Of a stretch of DNA of 5,392 bases, positions 1 through 5,392 are shown in pieces. The stretch's first letter is position 1. Each line of letters begins with the position of its first letter. The notes beneath the pieces are model-generated. The model did no database searches and had not been told where the DNA came from. It saw only the letters and a list, made by a program, of their open reading frames with translations. The position numbers and the translations under genes were made by a program. This stretch comes from Clostridiales bacterium (GTDB lineage Bacteria; Bacillota_A; Clostridia; Saccharofermentanales; Saccharofermentanaceae), in assembly GCA_017649745.1 (NCBI GenBank), contig JAGCGE010000021.1:1-5392 (forward strand), read 5' to 3'.

Positions 1-1225
1 CTACCTCGTAGATTCATTCAAGACATCTGACGGTGTTGACTTAAGAGCAGACAAGATGGCTATGCAGCGTCTCCGTGAGGCAGCAGAGAAGGCTAAGATC
101 GAGCTTTCCGGTGTTCCTACAAGTAACATCAACCTCCCATATATCACAGCAGATGCTACAGGTCCTAAGCACCTTGATATCACACTTACAAAGGCTAAGT
201 TCGATGAGCTCACAAGCGACCTCGTTAAGGCAACAATGGAGCCTGTTCAGAGAGCAATGAGCGATTCCGGATTGAACGTATCTGATATCGATAAGATCCT
301 CCTCGTTGGTGGTTCTACAAGAATCCCTGCAGTTCAGGAAGCAGTTAAGACGTTCTTCGGTAAGGAACCATTCAAGGGTATCAACCCTGACGAGTGTGTT
401 GCTATCGGTGCAGCTATCCAGGCAGCAGTTCTTACAGGTGATGTTAAGGGCTTGCTCCTCCTCGACGTTACACCTCTTTCACTCGGTATCGAGACACAGG
501 GTGGTGTATGCACAAAGATGATCGAGAGAAATACAACGATCCCTACAAAGAAGAGCCAGGTATTCTCTACAGCAGCAGATAACCAAACACAGGTTGACGT
601 ACACGTACTCCAGGGTGAGCGTGAGATGGCTGCATACAACAAGACACTCGGTAACTTCATCCTCGACGGTATCGCACCTGCTCCACGTGGTGTACCGCAG
701 ATCGAAGTAACATTTGATATCGACGCTAACGGTATCGTTAACGTAAGCGCTAAGGACCTTGGTACAGGCCGTGAGCAGAAGATCACTATCACAGCTTCAT
801 CTAACATGAGCGAAGAAGAGATCAACAAGGCTATCAAGGAAGCTGAGCTCCACGCTGCTGAGGATAAGGAGCGTAAGGAGAAGATCGATATCAAGAACCA
901 GGCTGAATCAACTGTATATCAGACAGAGAAGACATTAAACGAGATCGGTGACAAGGTTTCTGAGGATGATAAGGCTCCTGTTAAGGATGCACTCCAGAAG
1001 CTCAAGGATGCTATCTCCAGAGATGATTCAGATGCAATGAAGGCTGAGACAGAGAATGTAACACAGGCTTTCTATAAGGTATCAGAGAAGCTCTATTCAC
1101 AGGCTAACCCTAACGGCGGTCAGCCTAACCCACAGGATTTCACAGGCTATGGTGCAGGTCCTGATATGGGCGGCGCACAGAGCGCAGGTGATGATGGCGT
1201 TAAGAACGCAGGCGGAGATTTCTGA
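1..1225 (+). CDS. dnaK: Molecular chaperone DnaK (Hsp70), 3' part of gene
   Basis: This is the C-terminal 407 residues of the cytoplasmic Hsp70 chaperone, which binds exposed hydrophobic peptides in an ATP-driven cycle with DnaJ and GrpE. The first whole codon is at base 2. By comparison with E. coli DnaK, roughly 230 N-terminal residues lie outside the window. Visible parts, numbered from the first codon: the end of the nucleotide-binding domain (1-149), including the third Hsp70 signature [14 protein letters not shown] at 99-112; the hydrophobic interdomain linker GLLLLDV at about 150-156; the beta substrate-binding domain (to about 270) with TPLSLGIET and [15 protein letters not shown]; then a charged helical lid. 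The tail ends in AGGDF and lacks the EEVD-like acidic end of E. coli DnaK. The gene is the upstream partner of dnaJ. HrcA/CIRCE control would lie upstream of the window and cannot be checked. No ATA isoleucine codon occurs, consistent with high expression. Identity is certain. Confidence 0.98.
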   Translation, partial: YLVDSFKTSDGVDLRADKMAMQRLREAAEKAKIELSGVPTSNINLPYITADATGPKHLDITLTKAKFDELTSDLVKATMEPVQRAMSDSGLNVSDIDKILLVGGSTRIPAVQEAVKTFFGKEPFKGINPDECVAIGAAIQAAVLTGDVKGLLLLDVTPLSLGIETQGGVCTKMIERNTTIPTKKSQVFSTAADNQTQVDVHVLQGEREMAAYNKTLGNFILDGIAPAPRGVPQIEVTFDIDANGIVNVSAKDLGTGREQKITITASSNMSEEEINKAIKEAELHAAEDKERKEKIDIKNQAESTVYQTEKTLNEIGDKVSEDDKAPVKDALQKLKDAISRDDSDAMKAETENVTQAFYKVSEKLYSQANPNGGQPNPQDFTGYGAGPDMGGAQSAGDDGVKNAGGDF

Positions 1226-1290
1226 TCCGAATAAAATAGAAACTTTACGCAAGACCGGTGCTCGGATCTATGAGCATCGGCTTTGCCGAT
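1224..1290 (+). repeat. Three overlapping inverted repeats in the dnaK-dnaJ gap
   Basis: Three stems can be drawn by eye. Stem A pairs GATCCGA (1224-1230) with TCGGATC (1262-1268), 7 bp with a 31-base loop. Stem B pairs CCGGTGCTC (1255-1263) with GAGCATCGG (1272-1280), 9 bp including one G-U pair, with an 8-base loop. Stem C pairs ATCGGC (1276-1281) with GCCGAT (1285-1290), 6 bp around a TTT loop. A and B share bases 1262-1263 and A also uses B's loop; B and C share 1276-1280. They therefore exclude each other in sequence. No T-run follows, so this is not a standard intrinsic terminator. It could be an RNA processing or stability element, or control access to the dnaJ ribosome binding site five bases past stem C. 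The pairing is directly seen; any function is inferred. Confidence 0.5.
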
Positions 1291-1294
1291 AATT

Positions 1295-1309
1295 GGAGGA
1301 ATTGATTTG
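1295..1309 (+). promoter_or_regulatory. Ribosome binding site and TTG start of dnaJ
   Basis: GGAGGA at 1295-1300 is followed by six bases and then TTG at 1307-1309. This spacing decides the dnaJ start. The frame stays open upstream to another TTG at 1283, but that codon has no Shine-Dalgarno sequence near it, lies in the loop and stem of hairpin C, and would put the ribosome binding site inside the coding region. The protein read from 1307 begins [14 protein letters not shown], matching the normal DnaJ N-terminus. Confidence 0.88.
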
Positions 1310-2440
1310 GCTGATCAAAAACGTGACTATTATGAGGTCCTCGGCGTCAATAAGAATGCCAGTGAAGATGAGCTTAAAAAGGCTTATCGTCAGGTAGCTA
1401 AGAAGTACCATCCTGACTTGAATCCTGGTGACAAAGAAGCAGAGGCTAAGTTTAAAGAAGCTAATGAAGCTTATGCGGTATTGTCGGATGCTGACAAGAG
1501 ACGCAAGTATGATCAATTCGGTCATGCTGGCGTTGACGGAAACGGCTTCGGAGGCGGTGGATTCAATTACACTGATATGGACTTCAGCGATATCTTCAGC
1601 TCGATCTTCGGCGGCGGATTCGGCGGTTCTTCGAGAAGAAGAGGCGGTCCTCAGAGAGGTGCAGACTTAAGATACGGAATGAACATCTCATTCATGGAAG
1701 CTGCATTCGGTTTTGAGAAGGATATTACGATCGATAAAGAAGACAAGTGTTCAGCTTGTAATGGTTCAGGTGCACAGCCTGGAACTTCTCCTGAGACATG
1801 TCCTACATGTCGAGGAACAGGTAGGATCCAGCAGCAGACTCAAACGCTTTTCGGAATGACCATGGTAACGAAGGATTGTACCATGTGTCAGGGCCGTGGA
1901 ACTATTATCAGGACTCCTTGTCAGACATGTCGAGGCAAGGGAACCACAAGGATAAGAAAGACTCTTCATATCAAGGTTCCTGCAGGTGTTGATACAGGTA
2001 ACAGACTTCCTATCCAGGGCGAAGGTGAGCCTGGTTCAAAGGGCGGACCTTATGGTGATCTTTATATCGAGTTTAAGGTTGCTAAGCATGAGATATTCTC
2101 AAGAAGCGGTGCAGATACTTTCTGTGAAGTTCCTATCTCATATGCGCAGGCAGTTCTCGGTGGTGAGATCGATGTACCTACTATCGACGGAAACATGAAA
2201 TATACTCTTAAGGAAGGAACTCAGCCTGGTGAGACAGTCGAGTTCAGAGGTAAGGGTATACCTTATGTTAATAGTCCTACAACAAGAGGTAAGCATACAT
2301 GTAAGTTCGTTGTCGAAGTGCCTACAAGACTTAATGAAGATCAGAAGAAACTTCTCAGGTCAGTTGAGGGTACATTGACAGAAAAGAACTATGCGAAGAA
2401 ATCCGGCTTTTTCAAGAAAGTCAAAGATATATTCAGATAA
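1307..2440 (+). CDS. dnaJ: Co-chaperone DnaJ (Hsp40), type I
   Basis: This is the J-domain co-chaperone that delivers unfolded proteins to DnaK and stimulates its ATPase in the cytoplasm. At 377 residues it has the usual full length. In order: J domain (about 6-70) with the essential HPD at 35-37; Gly/Phe-rich region (about 78-114), with runs such as GFGGGGF; zinc-binding region (148-212) with all four CxxCxGxG repeats, CSACNGSG (148), CPTCRGTG (165), CTMCQGRG (191) and CQTCRGKG (205), each intact; then the C-terminal substrate-binding and dimerisation domains. The start is TTG at 1307, chosen from the GGAGGA six bases ahead; a TTG at 1283 in the same frame would add eight unconserved residues. 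It follows dnaK by 81 bases and precedes prmA by 12, as in the Bacillus and Clostridium heat-shock operon. Nothing is missing or broken. Confidence 0.97.
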   Translation: MADQKRDYYEVLGVNKNASEDELKKAYRQVAKKYHPDLNPGDKEAEAKFKEANEAYAVLSDADKRRKYDQFGHAGVDGNGFGGGGFNYTDMDFSDIFSSIFGGGFGGSSRRRGGPQRGADLRYGMNISFMEAAFGFEKDITIDKEDKCSACNGSGAQPGTSPETCPTCRGTGRIQQQTQTLFGMTMVTKDCTMCQGRGTIIRTPCQTCRGKGTTRIRKTLHIKVPAGVDTGNRLPIQGEGEPGSKGGPYGDLYIEFKVAKHEIFSRSGADTFCEVPISYAQAVLGGEIDVPTIDGNMKYTLKEGTQPGETVEFRGKGIPYVNSPTTRGKHTCKFVVEVPTRLNEDQKKLLRSVEGTLTEKNYAKKSGFFKKVKDIFR

Positions 2441-2452
2441 GGAAATCAGACT

Positions 2453-3475
2453 ATGCAGTGGGTTGAGATCACGATCGTTACAACAGAAGATGCATCAGAT
2501 GCAATATGCGAGATGCTCGCTCAGATAGGTGCAGACGGAATCGCCGTTTGTGACCCTTATGAGATCAAAAGGATCATAGACGATCCTGATTCTTTGGCGT
2601 ATGCAGATGACGGCTATATCGATTCTCTCGGAACCGATGTAACCATCAATGCCTACTTCGCCGAATTCGATGATGGTATCAGATTAGGTGCCAAGAATGA
2701 GGAATACGACAACCCTGAAGGCGTAGGAATGATATATCAGAATATCGGAACAAAGACTGTTCCGACAGAGGACGCGATGCAGCTCATCAAAGACAGATTG
2801 AGCGACATCGGTCAGTTTCTTGATATCGGTCAGGGATTTACCGGCTATAAGTACGTTAAGGATGAGGATTGGGCTAACAAGTGGAAGGCTGATTACAAGT
2901 CTTTCCGTATCTCAGACAGGATCGTGATCTGTCCTTCATGGGAAGAGGTCGAAGTCGATCCTGATACTAAGGTCGTATATCTCGATCCTGGTTCTGCATT
3001 TGGTACAGGAACACACGAGACTACTTCGATGTGTGCGGAACTTCTCGATAAGGAACTTAAGCCTGATGATAAACTTCTTGACCTTGGTACTGGTTCAGGA
3101 ATCCTCGCGATCATCGCTGCTAAATTAGGTTGTAAGAATATCGAAGCTATCGATATCGACAGACTTGCTGTTGATGTCGCTAAAGACAACTGTGAGAATA
3201 ATGACTGCGGCTTTATCGATTGCTATACAGGTGAGCTTAAGGACGCTAAGTCTGATAAGTATGATGTCATTGTCGCTAACATAATCGCTGATGTTATCTG
3301 CGCTATCGCAGGTGATGTTCCTGGTAAATTAAAAGATGACGGATTCTTCCTTTGTTCGGGTATAATAAATACCAAGGCCGAGAGGGTAGAGAATGCTCTT
3401 AAGGAAGCAGGCTTTACTATCTGCGAGACCTGCTCGAAAAATGACTGGATGGCTTATATTTGCAGAAAAGCCTGA
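2453..3475 (+). CDS. prmA: Ribosomal protein L11 methyltransferase PrmA
   Basis: PrmA uses S-adenosylmethionine to trimethylate ribosomal protein L11 in the cytoplasm. The N-terminal L11-recognition domain begins MQWVEITIVTTEDA, as is typical of Firmicutes PrmA. The conserved DWANKWKADYKSF and CPSWEE segments come mid-protein. The catalytic domain shows GSAFGTGTHETT at 180-191, the SAM-binding DLGTGSG at 210-216, an acidic residue D234 where the ribose is normally bound, and the N-I-I-A motif at 276-279 that corresponds to the family's NxxA substrate-site motif. Length is 340 residues, somewhat above the roughly 310 of B. subtilis PrmA; the extra length appears to lie in the N-terminal half. 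The ATG at 2453 has AAGGA at 2439-2443 overlapping the dnaJ stop, with nine bases between. Position directly after dnaJ is the conserved Firmicutes arrangement. rsmE, the next gene in Bacillus, is absent. Confidence 0.95.
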   Translation: MQWVEITIVTTEDASDAICEMLAQIGADGIAVCDPYEIKRIIDDPDSLAYADDGYIDSLGTDVTINAYFAEFDDGIRLGAKNEEYDNPEGVGMIYQNIGTKTVPTEDAMQLIKDRLSDIGQFLDIGQGFTGYKYVKDEDWANKWKADYKSFRISDRIVICPSWEEVEVDPDTKVVYLDPGSAFGTGTHETTSMCAELLDKELKPDDKLLDLGTGSGILAIIAAKLGCKNIEAIDIDRLAVDVAKDNCENNDCGFIDCYTGELKDAKSDKYDVIVANIIADVICAIAGDVPGKLKDDGFFLCSGIINTKAERVENALKEAGFTICETCSKNDWMAYICRKA

Positions 3476-3477
3476 TC

Positions 3478-3490
3478 GGAGGAATCAGTG
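3478..3490 (+). promoter_or_regulatory. Ribosome binding site and GTG start of the glycosyltransferase
   Basis: GGAGGA at 3478-3483, just after the prmA stop codon, lies four bases before GTG at 3488-3490. The spacing is slightly tight, but the protein read from this GTG begins directly with the first beta strand of the glycosyltransferase fold (DNLYIVIPAYNE), so no other start is needed. Confidence 0.8.
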
Positions 3491-4204
3491 GATAATCTTT
3501 ACATCGTCATACCTGCGTATAATGAGTCTGAGAATATCAGAGCATGCGTTGACGATTGGTATCCTGTAGTTGAATCACATAACGAGACCGGCGGTTCAAG
3601 ACTTGTCATAATAAATGACGGATCGAAGGATGATACTTACGAGATCTTAAAAGAGATCGCGAAGGATCATCCTCTTTTGCTTCCACTGACTAAACCTAAC
3701 GGAGGACACGGATCAACTGTCTTATTCGGTTATCGTTATGCGATCGAGAATAATGCTGATCTTATCTTTCAGACAGATTCTGATGGACAGACAGATCCTA
3801 AGGAGTTTGAAGGATTCTGGAATATCAGGAATGAATATGATGCGATATTAGGTGAGAGAAGAGTAAGAGGAGACGGCAAGAGCAGAAAGTTCGTTGAAAA
3901 CACAGTGTGCTTTCTTCTAAGGCTAATATTTCACGTTAAGGCCAAAGATGCCAATGCTCCGTATAGGCTCATGAGAACATCTGTAGTCGCGAAGTATATC
4001 GATAAACTTCCTTCAGATTTCAATATACCGAATATAATGTTTACAACATACTTCCTGCATCATAATGAGAAGGTGAAGTTTTTACCTATCACATTTAAAC
4101 CGAGGCAAGGTGGCACCAATTCGATCAACTTAAAGAAGATTATCAAGATCGGATGGAAGGCTGTAGGAGATTTTCGAAAACTTAAGAAAGAGATTGATGA
4201 TTAA
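3488..4204 (+). CDS. Family 2 glycosyltransferase, polyprenyl-phosphate type
   Basis: This is an inverting GT-A enzyme of glycosyltransferase family 2, resembling dolichol/polyprenyl-phosphate sugar transferases (DPM1/GtrB-like). Visible motifs: IVIPAYNESENI at 6-17; nucleotide-binding IINDGSKDDT at 41-50; KPNGGHGSTVLFGY at 69-82; the metal-binding DxD within QTDSDGQTDP (D97 and D99); GERRVRGDG at 122-130; and NAPYRLMR at 156-163. At 238 residues it covers the catalytic domain only. I see no C-terminal pair of membrane helices such as GtrB carries, so it should be cytoplasmic or peripheral to the membrane. The basic tail (LKKIIKIGWKAVGDFRKLKKE) could help membrane contact, an inference. Its likely job is transfer of a sugar from a nucleotide sugar to a lipid carrier for envelope glycans; the sugar and acceptor cannot be told. 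It sits 12 bases after prmA and 6 before the response regulator. Confidence 0.87.
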   Translation: MDNLYIVIPAYNESENIRACVDDWYPVVESHNETGGSRLVIINDGSKDDTYEILKEIAKDHPLLLPLTKPNGGHGSTVLFGYRYAIENNADLIFQTDSDGQTDPKEFEGFWNIRNEYDAILGERRVRGDGKSRKFVENTVCFLLRLIFHVKAKDANAPYRLMRTSVVAKYIDKLPSDFNIPNIMFTTYFLHHNEKVKFLPITFKPRQGGTNSINLKKIIKIGWKAVGDFRKLKKEIDD

Positions 4205-4210
4205 GATAAT

Positions 4211-4885
4211 ATGCAAAGCGAACAGATACTTATCTTGGAAGATGATATAGAACTTAACAGGGGACTTTGTACCGCCTTTAAAAACGACGGCAAGACAGTT
4301 GTATCAGTAAGTACCATAAAGGCTGCAAACGAACAGCTGTCGATCATTAAACCTGCACTTGTACTTATGGATATTAATCTTCCTGACGGTTCGGGATTAG
4401 ATCTTCTTACGGAGATAAAAAACAGCGATCCTGATCTTCCTGTCGTAATGCTAACGGCTAATGACACTGACGATGATATAGTAAGGGGCTTGGAACTTGG
4501 TGCTGACGATTACATCACTAAACCGTTCTCTCTTTCTGTTCTTCGTGCGAGAGTTAATTCCAGACTTAGAAAGACTGCTAAGGATAACGACAATGATGTT
4601 GTGAAGATAGGTGAATTCTCTTTTGATTTCGCTAACATGATATTCAAGAAAAACGACGAGACATTGGAGCTCAGCAAGACCGAACAGAAGATCCTTCGTG
4701 TGCTTATCGCAAACAGGGGAGCTACCGTAAAAAGGGACAGCCTGATCGATAAGGTGTGGACTGATGGTATGGAATTCGTTGATAATAATGCTCTTTCGGT
4801 ATCCGTAAAACGATTGAGAGATAAGCTTGGAACTGACAAGATCAAGACAGTCTACGGCTTAGGCTACAGCTGGGTGGTCGACTGA
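4211..4885 (+). CDS. OmpR-family response regulator
   Basis: This is a cytoplasmic DNA-binding transcription factor switched on by phosphorylation, 224 residues as usual for the OmpR/PhoB family. The receiver domain (about 4-118) has the acidic pocket E10, D11 and D12, phospho-acceptor D54 in MDINLPDGSG, switch T82 in MLTAND, and K104 in TKPF. The C-terminal winged-helix domain (about 130-224) has LSKTEQKILRVL, the recognition-helix region VDNNALSVSVKRLRDKLG and the terminal hairpin VYGLGYSWV. All key residues are present. The ATG at 4211 lacks a convincing Shine-Dalgarno sequence; it follows the glycosyltransferase stop by six bases, so translational coupling is likely. The cognate kinase overlaps its stop codon by one base. 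The receiver and winged-helix sequences resemble regulators that control neighbouring ABC transporters in Firmicutes, but the regulon cannot be read from this window. Confidence 0.95.
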   Translation: MQSEQILILEDDIELNRGLCTAFKNDGKTVVSVSTIKAANEQLSIIKPALVLMDINLPDGSGLDLLTEIKNSDPDLPVVMLTANDTDDDIVRGLELGADDYITKPFSLSVLRARVNSRLRKTAKDNDNDVVKIGEFSFDFANMIFKKNDETLELSKTEQKILRVLIANRGATVKRDSLIDKVWTDGMEFVDNNALSVSVKRLRDKLGTDKIKTVYGLGYSWVVD

Positions 4886-5392
4886 TGGATAAGTTCATTC
4901 TTATATTCGCAGGAATCTTGTTAGTTGCGGCTATCACTATCGTTATCATTGATAGGATCCGTATGCGAAAACTTGTCAATAATCTTACTGAGATACTCGA
5001 CAATGCAATAAGGGGCGAAGTAAAAGAGACATCCTTTGACGAGAGCATGAATTCGCTTCTTGAGACTAAACTTGCGGAGTATCTGTCGAATTCTTCGTTG
5101 TCGGCCAAGAGAGTCGAAGAAGAAAAAGACAAGATAAAATCACTTATATCCGACATCTCGCATCAGACCAAGACACCTATTGCGAATCTTATCTTATATA
5201 GTGAACTCCTCGATGAAGAGGATATACCTCAGAGTGCAAAGGAGAAGGTCGCATCGATCAGATCTCAATCTGAAAAACTTAAATTCCTGATCGAGGCACT
5301 CGTTAAGATGTCTCGTCTCGAAAACGGTATCATATCGTTGTCTCCGCTTCCGTGTGAGATAGATGAGATCATATCTGATGTCTGCTCTCAGC
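4885..5392 (+). CDS. Sensor histidine kinase, 5' part of gene
   Basis: This is the N-terminal 169 residues of a membrane histidine kinase, cut by the right edge. The ATG at 4885-4887 overlaps the regulator stop (TGATG), with a weak GGTGG at 4873-4877. One hydrophobic helix (about 4-22, FILIFAGILLVAAITIVII) is followed at once by basic residues (DRIRMRK), which places the rest of the protein inside the cell. A predicted helical linker (about 30-85) leads to the HisKA dimerisation domain. The H-box reads SDISHQTKTPIANL, with the phospho-acceptor His at 93 (codon 5161-5163) and the usual proline five residues later (98). The second dimerisation helix (about 119-147) ends in KMSRLENG, normal for HisKA. 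The ATP-binding domain (N, G1, F and G2 boxes) would lie beyond the window. With only a single helix and no outside loop there is essentially no extracellular sensor. It should phosphorylate the adjacent regulator at D54. Confidence 0.92.
   Translation, partial: MDKFILIFAGILLVAAITIVIIDRIRMRKLVNNLTEILDNAIRGEVKETSFDESMNSLLETKLAEYLSNSSLSAKRVEEEKDKIKSLISDISHQTKTPIANLILYSELLDEEDIPQSAKEKVASIRSQSEKLKFLIEALVKMSRLENGIISLSPLPCEIDEIISDVCSQ

Noticed and set aside
334..894. Long open frame of 186 codons on the minus strand within dnaK
   Set aside because: It lies fully antisense to highly conserved dnaK codons, has no ribosome binding site or family resemblance, and long antisense frames are a known by-product of biased codon use in Hsp70 genes.
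1255..1280. Hairpin TGCTC-N8-GAGCA considered as a CIRCE (HrcA) operator
   Set aside because: CIRCE is TTAGCACTC-N9-GAGTGCTAA. The arms here differ in sequence and the spacer is eight bases, and the position between dnaK and dnaJ is not where CIRCE normally sits.
1276..1294. Stem C considered as an intrinsic terminator
   Set aside because: The 6-bp stem is followed by AATTGGAGGA rather than a T-run, and it leads directly into the dnaJ ribosome binding site.
1302..1318. TTGAT/ATCAA inverted repeat around the dnaJ start codon
   Set aside because: The 5-bp AT-rich arms are too weak to support a structure, and half of it is coding sequence.
3605..3619. Inverted repeat GTCAT-AATAA-ATGAC inside the glycosyltransferase gene
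   Set aside because: It has arms of only 5 bp and is fully explained by codons of the conserved nucleotide-binding motif (VIINDGS).
4510..5156. Minus-strand open frames opposite the response regulator and kinase
   Set aside because: They are antisense to clearly conserved domains, have no ribosome binding sites and give low-complexity Ser/Leu-rich products.

Overview
The window looks like a piece of chromosome from an anaerobic, low-to-moderate G+C Firmicute, most likely one of the Clostridia. The evidence is the gene order dnaK-dnaJ-prmA (the tail of the Firmicutes class I heat-shock operon hrcA-grpE-dnaK-dnaJ-prmA), strong GGAGGA ribosome binding sites, TTG and GTG starts, and a two-component pair with the 'ISHQ.KTP' H-box often seen in this group. 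No genus can be named from the sequence alone.

Layout, all on the + strand: (1) the last 407 codons of dnaK, cut by the left edge; (2) an 81-base gap holding three overlapping inverted repeats; (3) dnaJ, complete, starting at a TTG; (4) prmA, complete, 12 bases after dnaJ; (5) a family 2 glycosyltransferase with a GTG start, 12 bases after prmA; (6) an OmpR-type response regulator, 6 bases after the glycosyltransferase; (7) the first 169 codons of a sensor histidine kinase, overlapping the regulator by one base (TGATG) and cut by the right edge.

DnaK and DnaJ form the Hsp70 folding machine, and PrmA methylates ribosomal protein L11. Both are housekeeping functions. The glycosyltransferase probably moves a sugar onto a polyprenyl-phosphate carrier for envelope polymers. 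The regulator and kinase form one signalling pair. Gaps between genes are 6-12 bases or less from dnaJ onward and no intrinsic terminator is visible anywhere, so read-through from the heat-shock operon into the glycosyltransferase and signalling genes is possible. Isoleucine codon choice differs sharply between dnaK and the downstream genes, which fits a drop in expression along the row.

I see no mobile element, CRISPR array, RNA gene or new defence-type system. The parts most worth a second look are the mutually exclusive hairpins ahead of dnaJ, the junction where a signalling/glycosyltransferase block follows prmA, and the kinase with almost no external sensor.
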